64,000 bases of DNA from Raffaelea ambrosiae (taxonomy: Eukaryota > Ascomycota > Sordariomycetes > Ophiostomatales > Ophiostomataceae): the NCBI GenBank assembly GCA_002778195.1, contig PCDI01000011.1:674362-738361 (forward strand). The letters are read 5' to 3'. The notes under the pieces are model-generated. The model saw nothing but the letters and a program-made list of their open reading frames with translations, was not told the DNA's origin and did no database searches. The first letter of the stretch is position 1; the number at the start of each line of letters is the position of its first letter. This document shows, piece after piece, positions 30,130 through 41,348 of this stretch. A program made the translations under genes and the position numbers.

Positions 30130-31405
30130 CTATCCGGTATCGTCCGTTCCATCGTGCAAAACGCCACTGTTCGAGACTACAGCATTGGACACACCCTTTG
30201 TGATTACCGAGCCCCTTACCGCCGTCGCCACTTGTACCGTTGCATTCTTCGTCTCTTCCTTTTTTTCCGGCAGGTTCATCTGCATCAGCAGATGCAGCAC
30301 CCGCTCGTACGTCCACACCGTCACTGCACTCGCGGGCGCCGCTTTGAGCAGGCTCACGGTCAACCCGCGATACAGCCCACGCACGCCTTCCTTATGCAAG
30401 ATCGTTGACAGTGTGCGAACCACGCTGCCCTCGTACGCAGGAATGTTTTTGTGCACGTACCGTGCCCGTGTCGGCCCCTGCACCTGGATGCGCTTCCGCA
30501 CCAGGTCCAGTGGAAACACGACCGTCTTGGCAGCGACGGCGGCTAGCATGCCGGCGGCCGCATCGCCGCCGCCCAGGGGGATGTGCGGTATGCCGGTGAG
30601 TTTCTTGGAGAGACGGTCGAGCGGCGCGCGCAGGCTCTCGTAAACGGCAAAAAACGTGCCCATAAAGGGGGCAATTTGAATCATGGCCGGTCCGATACCG
30701 CGAAAGTAGCCCCGGGGGCCCTCGTCGCGGGCAATATCGACAATGGCGTGGCGCAAATTCTGGTAGACACGATCGACGTTGCCCTGGGCCGCGAAGCGGG
30801 TGCGCAAGAGGTCGAGCGGGTAGGTGACAGCCGTGGCAGCCGCGCCGGCCGCCGCGCCGGAGACAAAGGACTCAACCCCTGGCGGGACAACACCGGGCCC
30901 GCCGGCGCATTCTTGGAGTAGGAGGGTGGCAGCACGGTAGGCAGTGAACTGTACGGCGCCATAGCAGACGTACATGAGTTCCGCCGGGACGTTGCCCTTC
31001 CAGAGGCCGGTGATGCCTTCGTGGGCGAAGATATGGCGCATGGTTGGGATGGTGCCTTTGTAGACGGGACCGCCATGGAGGTTCTGGATGGAGCGGGGGT
31101 CGGAGAGGGAGTGGGTCTGGAGCTGGAGGCGGATCTTGACGACATCGAGGGGGGCGACGACGAAGCTGGCGAGGGAGATCACGTCAGAAACGGAGAACGG
31201 ACTCGTCGGACACTAGGAAGCAAAGGGGCCACATACCGTGAGATCAGCCCGGCCGACGCACCGGCGGCGACCACCTGAAGCTTAGAGCCCTGGAGGTTCT
31301 GTTAGAGACGTGTTCGGATGTTGTTCCATTTCGTCGTTCAAGGGGGATTCATCGAGATCTTGGGATCTTCACCTCATCCTTGAGCCGCTCGCCCTCGGCC
31401 GACAT
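30130..31405 (-). CDS. tpc1: Mitochondrial thiamine pyrophosphate carrier (TPC1-like)
   Basis: Three exons on the minus strand: 31373-31405, 31237-31289 and 30130-31165, with introns of 83 and 71 bases. They encode 373 residues. The spliced N-terminus MSAEGERLKDE joins GSKLQVVAAGASAGLISR and FVVAPLDVVKIRLQLQ, matching fungal TPC1 carriers, which import thiamine pyrophosphate into the matrix. The three mitochondrial-carrier signatures are present: PLDVVKIRLQ, PLDLLRTRFA and PLDLVRKRIQ. Each is followed by the acidic-aromatic second half of the repeat, for example EGITGLWKGN and EGVRGLYRGL. The C-terminus runs about 50 residues past the last helix with a Lys/Glu stretch, which is longer than usual. 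Reading only the long last-exon frame would start in the intron and lose the first helix. Substrate specificity is inferred from overall resemblance. Confidence 0.87.
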
Positions 31406-33509
31406 GCATGCAGGTATGGCCCGCTGTACGGCGCAATCGCAATTGCGTGGCGCCTCGAATGAATCGTCGTCTCAAAAAACTGGAGCGCGCAGACTAGACG
31501 TAGCTGAAGTCTCGGGAAAATGTAGGGGATCGAGGTTCGAGGTTGAGGAGGAAAATACGCGCTGTTGGGTAATCTCCACGGGATGTCCGAGACGTGCTGG
31601 CGCTCACCATAAACGTTGGGGTTATTTTTTTTTTAGCGGCAGTGCTGACCGCTTTCCTTTTTGGCCACTCAGGGGACAGGGGCCACTACGTCATAACTAA
31701 GAGATTCCATGTCGCCACAGAAGAGAACACGCGCTGTGGCTGACGAACTCTCACGAACGCCTTGTGTGACGCAGCCTCTTTTAACTTCCATAGATCCCGG
31801 CAGGGAGTTCGCGCCTCTTCTGTCCCTCAGCAGGGACCTCCAGTGGAACGAAATGAATTGTAGGCTACGAGAACGACGCCCAATAGGAATGAAGAAGGCC
31901 AAGGCCACTAGACTCTCTGATGGGGAGCACAACATGTAAATTGAGGAGTTCGGAATCGGCTGAAACAGACACTGCCCAACGCGAAGAGAACAGCCTTGAG
32001 TCCTCGGGGATCCCGTGTAATTGTCCCTGACACACAAGACCTCTGTGTTGCCGTGTTGTCGTAAGTACAGATAGGCGACGGGCTATTGGTTGATGGAGAC
32101 TAACAAAAGAACTGAGTAATAACACTCAAACATCGTGCCATGCCGAACGAACAATGGCTCGCCGATTCCGGAAGAAAGTATCATCGTATTCAGAGAAGGG
32201 ACTTTCTTTTCCGATGGCCACCTCTTTGGTCCTTCCTTTGGGGCGGCTCGGCACGGCTGCCATCGGCGAGTAGGCGGTGGTCATGGGGCTATCGTGGGAC
32301 TGAGACCGCCGGCAAATGACTCGCTGGATTTCTGGCTGTCTTGGCCATCCAACCCCTAGAACTTCAGAGACATGACAGGGACGGGACGGCCACAACAGCA
32401 GTTATTCGGTGCCGTGTGCCGACGACGGGTCCCGGCAAAGTGTAGGCCGAGTGCAGCGCCCATTTTCCCAGGCTTCCCAACACGTATTCTCTACGTAACA
32501 GCGGGTATGATCACCCCTCAGGCGACTCTGCCGTCAGCAAAAAAGGCTGAAGCCAGGATTGGCGCTCCCCGACAGTATGTGGGGAGGCAAGGGGGGCACC
32601 CTTTCTCCAGGCAGACCAAAGCGACCAGACAATAGAGTCTGGAGGCCAACGTGCGGAGGAGCAAACAGACGTCACTGATTGGTTCCGTCTGACCGAAGCA
32701 GCAGCACTACTATGCTGGTTGTATGGGGAAGGCGCAGATGTGGGCTCGAGTCTGCGTGGTTTCTGGTCCCATTTCTGAGAGCCCCAGAGCGCTAGGATGC
32801 CTGTTAGTGTCCACGGGGTGCCTAAGAACAGCCTAGCATTTCGCTGCGAATCCACCTGCTTGGGGAGCAGCTGCCCACGACGAAACGGGGCGGGGTTCGC
32901 TCTTTCTGTTTTGGGGGGGCGCCCACAGTGCCACCCAGTCGCAGCGGCCGCGTTTCTACTTGTGCAGCTGCGGCATCGCTGTGTCGTCTCGTTTGGGGCT
33001 TACTTTTTTTTTTTTTTNTTTAGGCTGGCAGCATTTTGCCTCCACACTGCCTGCTGGCGCGCCTTCTTTTTCTGGCTCCTTCCGTTTGTGCGATGCTCCC
33101 TCCTACGAACAATACTGCTCACAATAATAACCCGCCCACCATAGAGGCAGCCACTCCCTTTTTCTCTGCCTTTGCTTTGTTTTGTCTCTTTTTCCCTCCT
33201 CCCATCCTCGTTTCTCTACAGTCTGGACAGCATACCCCTACAGCCAACCCCTCCCTCTGTACACCAATCGACGCAGGGAGCCAATCCTACCCCAAGCAGT
33301 CAGTCGATTTCGTGCGGAGCAAGAGCCTCTTAGAACGCCGTCTTAGGTAGAAAGCCGCTGCACGGCGACCGAGACTCGAACCAGCATAAGTGCCGGCTCT
33401 CTCGTTTGTCGCGAGCCTTTTGCTTGCTCTTCGCACTCGCTGCAACAGCTGCGTCTACAATCACAACCTCGACACGTCCCTCCTTCGACTCTCCCAACCA
33501 TCCATAACC
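31406..33509. other. 2.1-kb gene-free interval
   Basis: The divergent promoters of the TPC1-like gene and the conserved hypothetical gene, separated by about 1.5 kb with no supportable gene. An ambiguous base (n) sits in a T tract at 33018. Pyrimidine-rich sequence from about 33140 to 33500 on the plus strand looks like the leader of the downstream gene. Confidence 0.45.
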
Positions 33510-34763
33510 ATGGCAGAGGTCATCCGTCCCCTCTACGCGCGGGACATCGTTGCCCCTCTGCTGCCCTCTCTGCCTGGCGCCGCCATTGCCTCCGAGCCTG
33601 CCACGGCCGTCCTTCCTCTGCTCTCGCCCATCCTCCGTCAGCGCGTGCAGTTCCTCTCGGCCTCCAGCTCCGAGCCCTGGATCCGCCTGCTCTCCTACGA
33701 CTCGTCCAAGGCTGCCAAACTCGTCGAGGTCGCCCGCAGCACACGTCTCGAACCACATCCGCTCTCGGGCGAGATCGAGATCGACTGGGACAGCAACGAT
33801 GGGGATGCTGAGCTCCGGTACAAGCGCCTTGACGTCGAAACCCTCCAAGCCCTAGTATTCCTCCGCGACCTCGATATGGTCTTCCGGCTGGTGTACTGCG
33901 AAGGCGACCAGGAGGGCGGCGGCAACGGCTGGCGTGTCGGTGAGGTTAGCATCCCCGACAAGCCTCATGCCTTTGCAACCTTTGGCGGTTTTGTGACGTT
34001 GTCGGAGGCCGAGCAGGCATTTGCCGATGCCCAAGCCAAAAAAGAACAGTCCAATGGCACTTCCCACCACCACACCACCAACCATTCCATCCCAGCAGAG
34101 AATGGCGATGACGACGACGACGACGACGACGACTACTGGGCTCGGTACGACGCCACGCCTGCCCGTACACCAGCTGTCAAGCGTTCTCCTGCCCCCGGTG
34201 CAGGCCCAACACAATCACACCTCCACCACCACCACCACAACCATCATACAATCCCAAACACACATGCCACCTCCCAACATAGCGCCGAGGCCGAGGATGC
34301 CTACTTTGCCCAATACGACTCAGTCCAGCCGGCCATGGACAACCACGACCCCGACGAGGTGGTCGAAGCGCCCGTGGCCGCCTCCGTGCCGCCACCTCTC
34401 GGTCTCAGCCACCTGACGGCTGCCCAGACGCTCGAGCGGAGCGTCAACGGCATCAACGTCGATGGCCATGATGCTGTTGGCGTTGCCGACCACCAGTTGG
34501 AGCGCGAGCGGCTGGAGAGCTTGCTGCATCACCCTCGTCCGGCATCGGCGTCCAGCAACAGCTCGTCGGCTGGGTCGGCGGCTGTCGCTAAACTGGAGGA
34601 ATCGGCCGGCAAGCGGGAGCAGAGCGAGTTTGGCGTCAAGCAGCACGTGTCGCGCAGCATCAAGAGCCTGTTCATGCTGGCACGCGCGTCAGGCATCGAC
34701 CGCGAAGAGTTTGAGCAGTTGGTCAAGACAGAGCTCGACATGCTGGCTCTGATGGAGGACTAG
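33510..34763 (+). CDS. Conserved hypothetical fungal protein
   Basis: Intronless, 417 residues, function not recognised. The first 170 residues look like a folded domain (AEVIRPLYARDIVAPLLPSL, WIRLLSYD, YKRLDVETLQALVFLRDLDM, VFRLVYCEGD, FATFGGFVTLSEAEQAF). They are followed by a disordered His/Asp-rich region. Two short repeated motifs of the form DDYWARYD and DAYFAQYD lie about 60 residues apart in the disordered part. These look like linear interaction motifs. The C-terminal helix (QHVSRSIKSLFMLARASGI, then EEFEQLVKTELDMLALMED) also looks conserved. No signal peptide or membrane segment is seen. The frame is open upstream to 33390 but only from GTG; 33510 is the first ATG and sits at the end of a pyrimidine-rich leader. 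Confidence 0.8.
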   Translation: MAEVIRPLYARDIVAPLLPSLPGAAIASEPATAVLPLLSPILRQRVQFLSASSSEPWIRLLSYDSSKAAKLVEVARSTRLEPHPLSGEIEIDWDSNDGDAELRYKRLDVETLQALVFLRDLDMVFRLVYCEGDQEGGGNGWRVGEVSIPDKPHAFATFGGFVTLSEAEQAFADAQAKKEQSNGTSHHHTTNHSIPAENGDDDDDDDDDYWARYDATPARTPAVKRSPAPGAGPTQSHLHHHHHNHHTIPNTHATSQHSAEAEDAYFAQYDSVQPAMDNHDPDEVVEAPVAASVPPPLGLSHLTAAQTLERSVNGINVDGHDAVGVADHQLERERLESLLHHPRPASASSNSSSAGSAAVAKLEESAGKREQSEFGVKQHVSRSIKSLFMLARASGIDREEFEQLVKTELDMLALMED

Positions 34764-35763
34764 AGGCGACCGAAGTTGATACTGTCAGAGGACTTCCCCG
34801 AGGTGGCAGGCATACCCTTTTTGTATAAACGACGCGTGGGACCAGAGAGGTCTGGCCTTTTTTGAGGTTCTGTCTTTTTTTGTTGTCTGTTGGCTGTATA
34901 TACTTCTTGAGCGAGCACTTTCACTGGCGTTTCGTCTTTTTGGGGGGCTGCTAGTTAGGGCAAGCGCTGTCTTCTTACATGCTTTTCTTTGTTATTTTAC
35001 CCGGGTTCGTCACCCCCCCCCCTCGCAGAGTCAGTATATGGAGACTCTTTTTGAGTTCTTTTTTTTTTGTTGTTGGATATATTTCCTCTCGGGCTGTTTT
35101 GCTGTTTTTGACTAGCATGGGAACAGAGCAATAAGGGATGGGCATTTTGGCACAGATACAAAAATAAGACAGCAAAAACAATGAAAATTGAAACTATACA
35201 ACAGTAAAGTGTGTGTGGCAAAAATGAAGAAGTATCGGGGATGTGAAAGGAGAGCGAAAAGTAAAGTAGTCAATCTGGAGATAACGGGGGCTGATGTGGT
35301 TTTGTTTTGTTGAGAAACTCCCCAACCGAGGATGCATCAAAAGAAATTCACCGCTGGAAGGGAAAGATTATTTACAGGTGATTGGTACAGATGGTCGACA
35401 GGCCAGCAGGGAAGAAGGGCCAAGTGCTGGCAAGGGACCCTTTGTGGCAAGCGGTCGAGTGCGGCAGAATGGAGCTTTCGAACTTGGTTGGCGGTTCGGG
35501 GGTGCAGCACCCTTTGGAGCCAGTGGTGATAATTTTTTTGAAAAGCTTCAATTGCTGGAGACGCCTAGAAAAAAAAAAAAAAAAACCCACGCGACAACAC
35601 AACTCTCCCGACGACCGCGGCACCGAGACAGCCCAGTCCCACCCGCCAATTCCGTCGCCGTCCTCTCTCTCTTTCTCTCTTTCTCTCTCTTTTCTTGTAA
35701 TCTTATTGTCCCTTTATACTTCCCCCCGCCCTCCCCCCCAATCTTCTCTCACATACGCCCGCC
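34764..35763. other. Intergenic, no gene seen; CT-rich promoter next to the ribosomal gene
   Basis: 1 kb. A TCTC/TTTC tract at about 35658-35694 lies 70-100 bases before the mitochondrial ribosomal protein ATG, as is common in fungal core promoters. C runs lie near 35013 and an A tract near 35571-35584. A plus-strand frame from about 35294 has no domain and is not accepted. Confidence 0.45.
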
Positions 35764-36806
35764 ATGTTCCGGCCAAGGTTACGCGCCGGCCCCGGCGCCG
35801 CTTCGGTCTGCCAGCAGCTTCTGTCCTCTTCCTCCGCACAGTCCTCCGCCGCCGTGGGCGCCGCCTCTCTCCGCCGCAGCATACACCACCTGCCCATCTC
35901 CCGCCACGACCCCCGCGTCGGTGTCCCCAACCTCCTCTCTGCTGAGGGCTTCGACCTTGCCTGGACGCAGCACATGACCCTCATGCTCAACCGCCTCAAC
36001 CAATTGGTCGCAGGTATGTTCTGGGAGCCCCCCCCCCGTTTCATGTCCTCTGCTAAACAAAACGACTAGGCACCGATTACGAAGAACGAGACCTCAAGAG
36101 CATCATTGTCGACTCTGCTCGCATCCCCAGCCAGGCCGCCATCTTCAACCACGCCAGCATGGCCCACAACACCGACTTCTTCTTCAAGCAGCTCAGCCCC
36201 GCGGGCGACGCCGTGTCCACCCCCGCCCCGCTGCGCACGGCCATCGAGGACAACTTTGGCTCCGTCGAGACGCTCCGCCGCGAGTTCGTCGCCACCGCCT
36301 CGGCCATGTTCGGCCCCGGCTTCGTCTGGCTCGTCAAGTCCAACCAGCTGCCGCTGTCCGGCCGCGGCGGCGACAACCTGCGCCTGCTCACCACCTACCT
36401 CGCCGGCTCGCCCTACCCGGGCGCCCACTGGCGCCGCCAGGCCGTCGACATGAACACGGTCGGCGCCGACGTCTCGCCCGCCGCTTCGTCGTCCTCGCCC
36501 GCGGCCGCCGTGGCGGCCGACCCGGCCAAGGCTTGGATCGAGAGCCAGGGCACGGCCATCACGTCGCCCACGGCGCCCACGCCGCTCTCGACGCTCAACG
36601 CGACCGACCGGCGCCCGCCGGGCGGCATCGAGGTGATCCCGCTGCTGTGTCTGAGCACATGGGAGCACGTGTGGCTGCGGGACTACGGCGTGGGCGCCGA
36701 CGGGTACGGCGGCAAGTCGGCGTTTGCCGAGGCGTGGTGGCAGGCGGTGGACTGGCTGGCGGTGGCCGAGCTGGCGAAGCTGAACCAGCCGAAGCTGAAG
36801 ATCTAG
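35764..36806 (+). CDS. Mitochondrial small-subunit ribosomal protein of SOD fold (mS42/mS43, Rsm26/Mrp1-like)
   Basis: Two exons: 35764-36013 and 36070-36806, with a 56-base intron (GTATGT...ACTAG). They encode 328 residues. The N-terminus (MFRPRLRAGPGAASVCQQLL) is basic and suits mitochondrial import. The body follows the iron/manganese superoxide dismutase fold: an N-terminal hairpin, NHASMAHNTDFFF where SOD has the NHTFYW helix, FGPGFVWLV, and LSTWEHVWLRDYG where SOD has DVWEHAYY. Two of the four metal ligands appear replaced (the helix His by Asn, the DVWEH Asp by Ser). This matches the catalytically dead SOD-fold proteins of the fungal mitoribosome rather than a true SOD. A Ser/Ala insert sits between the two halves. 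Which of the two paralogues it is cannot be settled from this sequence. Confidence 0.82.
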
Positions 36807-37854
36807 AGAGTCTCTTGTTCAAGTGTCTCCGTGTTTTTTTTTTCTGCTGCTGTACATTTGCCTCGTCCCATCTTCCAATCTCTCTCTGTACGATTAGAAG
36901 GGTGATTCAAAACAAGAACAAAAAAAGAAAGAGAAATAGCTACCATGTTGTGTATATATTGGGTGTACTCTACAGGAGAAAGAACAATCCACCAAAATCA
37001 ACTCATGGAAAATGATGCACAACGTATTCATGTCATGTGACTTGTTGCAGAAGCATTCGGTCTGTCCAGACTGTCGTCTTATACGGTGTTCTCGCGCTCG
37101 TTTTCTTGCAGGTGCTTGCTTTTGGTTTCTTCCCTTTCACTTGCATCGCTTTTTTGTGTAGACCAATTTGTTTTGAAATAGAAATTATCAGATTGCCGTC
37201 CCATGGTAAGGAGCGTGGTGGTATAATGTAAAAAAAAAAAAAAAAAACTATGGAATGAAGAAACAAGAACGAAAGGTGTTCTTTCTTCCCAGAACCGGAT
37301 AGAAAAGCGCCCATGAAGATACGATACCAATTCCCTGTCCTTGGTAATGAGAAAAAAAAAAGCATCAAGTTGTGTGAGGTTGCCCTTTCCAAGAATATCC
37401 AAATCTCCCCAGGTTTGTTGTCTCTGATAATGCAGCAAATAAAGAACTATGACATGCGTTTGTTGAGAAAGAAAAAAAGAGGAGGTTGTCTCTCCAGGTT
37501 TGGTATACGCGCAGAAAGAAAAAACCAGCAATGGGAATGAATGACAGGAAAGGGGAGAAGAAATGGTGAAAACGCGAAAGACGTTGTACAGAAAAGAAAA
37601 AGCAAAATGAACGTGAAAAAGTAAATAAAAACGATGTGTTGTGTTTGCTTGGTGCGCGCGCATGCAGATCATCCGTTTCGTCTGGCTCTCGCCCCCTCAA
37701 CAAGGCCAGTTTTTCTCTCTTCCTCTCCCCCAATGTAGTTTTTTTTTTTTTTTGTTCTGTTGTTTTTGTTCTGGTCATGACTTACATTGTACAAATTGTT
37801 GTGTAGGGGAAATTTTTTTTTTTTGTTNTTTTTTTTTTTTTCGTGTCCACCTCT
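36807..37854. other. Convergent spacer, no gene seen
   Basis: About 1 kb between the 3' ends of the mitoribosomal gene and the SAM/PH gene. It is AT-rich with A tracts (37230-37246) and T tracts. An ambiguous base (n) lies in the T tract at 37828. Confidence 0.5.
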
Positions 37855-40582
37855 TTAGATCATGTTCCCGTTCACGCTGACCTCAAAGCCCTCGCCCTTT
37901 TGGCGCATGGCCTTGGCCAGCATCAGCTCGCGCATCCACTCGATGCGCTCGTCGCGGCTCTTGACGGCAAAGTGGTGCGTCTTGCCCGTGCCGTTGACCG
38001 CGTCCGTCGACGGCGGCGGCGGGTAGGCCATGGGCAGGCTGCCGGTCGACGACGCCGCCGACGAAGCCGACGAGGAGGAGAACGACGAGGACCCGCCATG
38101 GAAGGCGCCCAGGCCGGGCACGGAGCTCTCGCGCTTCCGCAGACGCACGCCACCGCGCGAGTCCTGCGGGATCAGCTGGAAGGAGAAGGCGGCGACGTCG
38201 CCCTTGCTGCTGGACGTGCCGGTGCCGCCGCCGCCGCTGCTGTTGTTGTTGGAGCCCTCGCTGCCGCGGCGGATGTTCATCGCCTTGAAGGCGGCATTGA
38301 GCTTGCTCGTCGACGCCACCATGGACGAGCACGCAATGGCGTAGTCGTCAATGTCAATGTACTCGAGCGTGCGGTCCTTGCTCTGCGCGTCCTTGTGCAT
38401 CGCCATGCGCGTGCCCTTGAGCGTCACGTAGCGGTCGTGCCACTCGTGCCGCAGCATCTTGGTCTTGCGCTTCTTGACCGGGCCCTGGTAGTTGACCTGG
38501 CTGTCTTTGGGCTGCACATGCACCACGGCGCTGCCGCTGCTGTTGATGTTGTTGTGGGCGCTCGCGGGCGGCGACGTCACCCCCGTCGACACCGACCCGG
38601 CCGTCGACCCGGCCGGCGCCGATGTCGCCGAGGCCAGCGAAGACGACGACGACGACGCCGGCGACGTCGCGTGGTTCAGCAGCGCCATCGGCGCAATCGC
38701 CTTCTCAAAGTTGGTCCGCTCCAGCGTCCACGGGTACTTGCCACGCGGCGGCGCCTGCAGCTGCGGCAGCGGCTGGGTGGCCGCCCGCGGCGGGGCCGGG
38801 CCGTTGCCGCCGCCGAAGAAACTGCCACCAGCACCACCACCCACATAGGTGTTGGTGGAGCGCGTGCCCATGGCCGAGGCCGAGCGCTGGTGGCTCCGCA
38901 TGGGCGGCATGGGCTGTTGCTGCTGTGCCGGTGGCGGCGTCGGGCGGTTCTCGTCCAGCGCCGGCAGCACCGGGAAGGACGGCCGGCGGGCCGACGACCG
39001 CGACATGGACCGCTGCAGAGGAGCAGGATTCTGGGAGACAGGCGGCGGGCCGGCGCGGTAGTTCATGTCGGGCGGCACCGACTGCGACACCTCGCGGGCG
39101 ACGGGGCCCATGGGCACGGCCGTCACCGGCACGTCCATCTCCGAGAAGGGCGTGCCGAAGCGGTAGACGGTCGTCGCCATCGGGGTGCGGTCGTCGGGCG
39201 ACTCCTCCATGGCCGTGTTGGTGTACGACGTGGCCGAGCTGGCCGCCACCGACGCCGTCTTGGACGACAGCGGCGGCAGGAACGTCTGGCCACCAGCACT
39301 GCCCAGCGACGGGTGCGCCGACGCCGGCTGCGACGAGTCGGGCGTCGACTGCTGCTGGCGCAGCGGGTGCGGGCCCCGCGAGGGACCGGCCATCATGGAG
39401 TGTCTGCCGGCGGCTTTGCCGCTGCCGCCACCAGGGATGGACAGCTTGGGCAGGCCGCGCAGGCCCTCGTGGGGCTGCGGGCGGCCGGCCGGGAAGAGCT
39501 CAAAGGGCGGCGTGGGCGGCACCTCGGACGAGGTGGCAATGTGCTGGTGCTGGAAGTCCAGGAACTGGCGGACATTGTCCTGGGGATCGCGGGCCTGGAT
39601 GGCGCGCAGGGTGTCGGCCTGGAGATGGGCCGGCGACGGGGGGCCGATGCCGGGGCCCATGACGTCGGACGAGGCGACGACGGACGGGATGGCATCGGAC
39701 ATGGGGCGGAACATGTCGTCCTGCTGCTGCTGCTGCTTCATGAGGAAGGAGGCGACAGACGGCGAGGTGAGGATGCCGGGGGTGGTGGGAGTCTTGGGGT
39801 TGCCACTGCGAGCCGCTGCGCCAGCCGTGGCGGCCGACGGGGTCGACGGAATCAAGGCCTTGGCGGTCTCCGGGTTGCCCGGGTCGCCCGCGACCATGAT
39901 GATGCCGCCCTCGTCGACAAAGGGGTGCTCCTTCTTGAACTGCTCAATCATGCGCTGCTGGCGCTTCCACTTGGCGCAGTTCTCGCCCTTGGAGCAGTGG
40001 TGCGGCCGCGGCATCATCTGCTCGATGCCGACAATGGAGACCGACTCGAGCGGCGTGATGACGTCGTCGAACTTGCTGGCAGCCGCGACGTTGTTGTTGC
40101 AGTTCGGCTTGCGGCGACGGCTGCTGGCACAGCGGCGCATGGGCTTGTTGTTGTTGTGGTTGTCCACGCTGCCCTGGCGGCGCAGCTCGCGGCGGACGGC
40201 CCGATCGGGCTCGTCCTCGATGGGGGTGTCGGTGCGCACCTCGGGCGGCTCAATGTTCTTGAGCTCGCTGATCTGGTTCCAGATGGTGGTGCGGACGCCA
40301 AAGGACGGGATGCCGAGCTCCTTGAGGTCCTCGAACTTGAGGGTGATGAGGATGGCGCCGGTGATGTCGTTCTCGACAAAGCTGTCGCAGACCTGGAGCT
40401 CAATGCCAGCATTCAGCATCCACTGGGCCACCTTCTCGGGCGACCACTGGGCCAGGGTAGCCGTGTCCAGCTCGGCATCGGTGTATCGGAAGGCACCGCT
40501 GAGGCGGTCCTGCTGCTGTTGTTGTTGCTCCTGCTGTTGGAGCAGCAGAAAATGTTGTTGCTGCTGCTGCTGCAGTTGTGCT

Positions 40583-40643
<61 letters not shown>

Positions 40644-41348
40644 CCTGCTGCTGCTGCTGCTGCTGAAGGAAGTACTGCTGCTGTGTAGCGGCGGCAGACC
40701 TCTGGGGAATGGGAATGTCCTCGACCTCAAAGGACGGCGCCACCTTGGGTGTCAGCGGCGACAGGGACAGCGCATTCTCATACTCGGCCGACAGTGCTGA
40801 TATGCGGAACAGGTGCGGACCCCGAGGGCCTTCGACCTGCTTGGCATCGTCCAAGGAGAAGTGGATGTCAATGGGCATCCGGCTCGACCTGGGTGTCTGG
40901 ACTTCGTCATAGGAAGAGACGGAGGTGAAGCTTGGCTGGCCCTGGAGTGAGAGGATTAGCAAAAAAAAAAAAAAAAAGATGCGCACACAGGAACCACATG
41001 CAAAGAGAGACGTGGTGTTGTGTTTGACGGGAGACTTACGGATTTGATGCTGGTGCGTGGTGAGCTGTCCATGTCGTCGGCCATGAGGTCCTCGACATCG
41101 CTGAGAATCTCGTCGTCGTCGAAATCGGACTCCATGAACTCGGTGGCGACGGACACGGGCCGGTCTTTGACGCCCTTGAGGCTGAAGAACGACTCATGCA
41201 GCAGCATGGACGACTTTTGCTGCATCTGCATTTCTCGCGGCGGCCGCCGCGTGGCAGCAACGGACATTTGCGCCGTCTAGACAGACGAGTTAGATATGCG
41301 AGACATACACTGACAAAGAAAGGAAGGGAAAAAAAAAAGGCTTACCAT
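37855..41348 (-). CDS. SAM and PH domain protein
   Basis: Proposed exons: 41346-41348 (ATG only), 41040-41276 and 37855-40941, with introns of 69 and 98 bases, giving 1,108 residues. A shorter start at the ATG at 41267 in exon 2 is possible and changes only four residues. A SAM domain lies at about 248-308 (WSPEKVAQWMLNAGIELQ, then FEDLKELGIPSFGVRTTIW). A small Cys-containing motif (HHCSKGENCAKWKRQQ) lies near 398. A C-terminal PH domain spans about 905-1084 (MLRHEWHDRYVTLKG to RIEWMRELMLAKAM), interrupted by Gly/Ser-rich loops. Long Gln and Gln-Ala runs occur at about 165-235. The combination resembles fungal SAM/PH scaffold proteins such as the yeast Boi proteins, but no SH3 domain is seen. 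A role in polarity or membrane scaffolding is inferred only. An acidic patch lies near residue 60. Confidence 0.78.
40584..40642. repeat. (TGCCTG)n repeat encoding Gln-Ala run
   Basis: About nine to ten hexanucleotide units in frame in the SAM/PH gene. They are flanked by CTG trinucleotide runs that encode polyGln. Confidence 0.9.

Noticed and set aside
33360..33395. Possible tRNA T-loop on the minus strand (GGTTCGAGTC)
   Set aside because: The flanking five-base arms do not pair and no acceptor or anticodon stem can be drawn.
35294..35580. Plus-strand frame with protein-like composition before the mitoribosomal gene
   Set aside because: No recognised domain, it runs into an A tract, and it sits in the promoter region of the next gene.
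33018..37828. Ambiguous bases (n) at 33018 and 37828
   Set aside because: Both lie inside long T tracts and look like base-calling limits, not biology.
37843..40800. 985-codon plus-strand frame opposite the SAM/PH gene
   Set aside because: Antisense shadow of a high-GC3 gene; the translation is repetitive, while the minus strand has clear SAM and PH domains.
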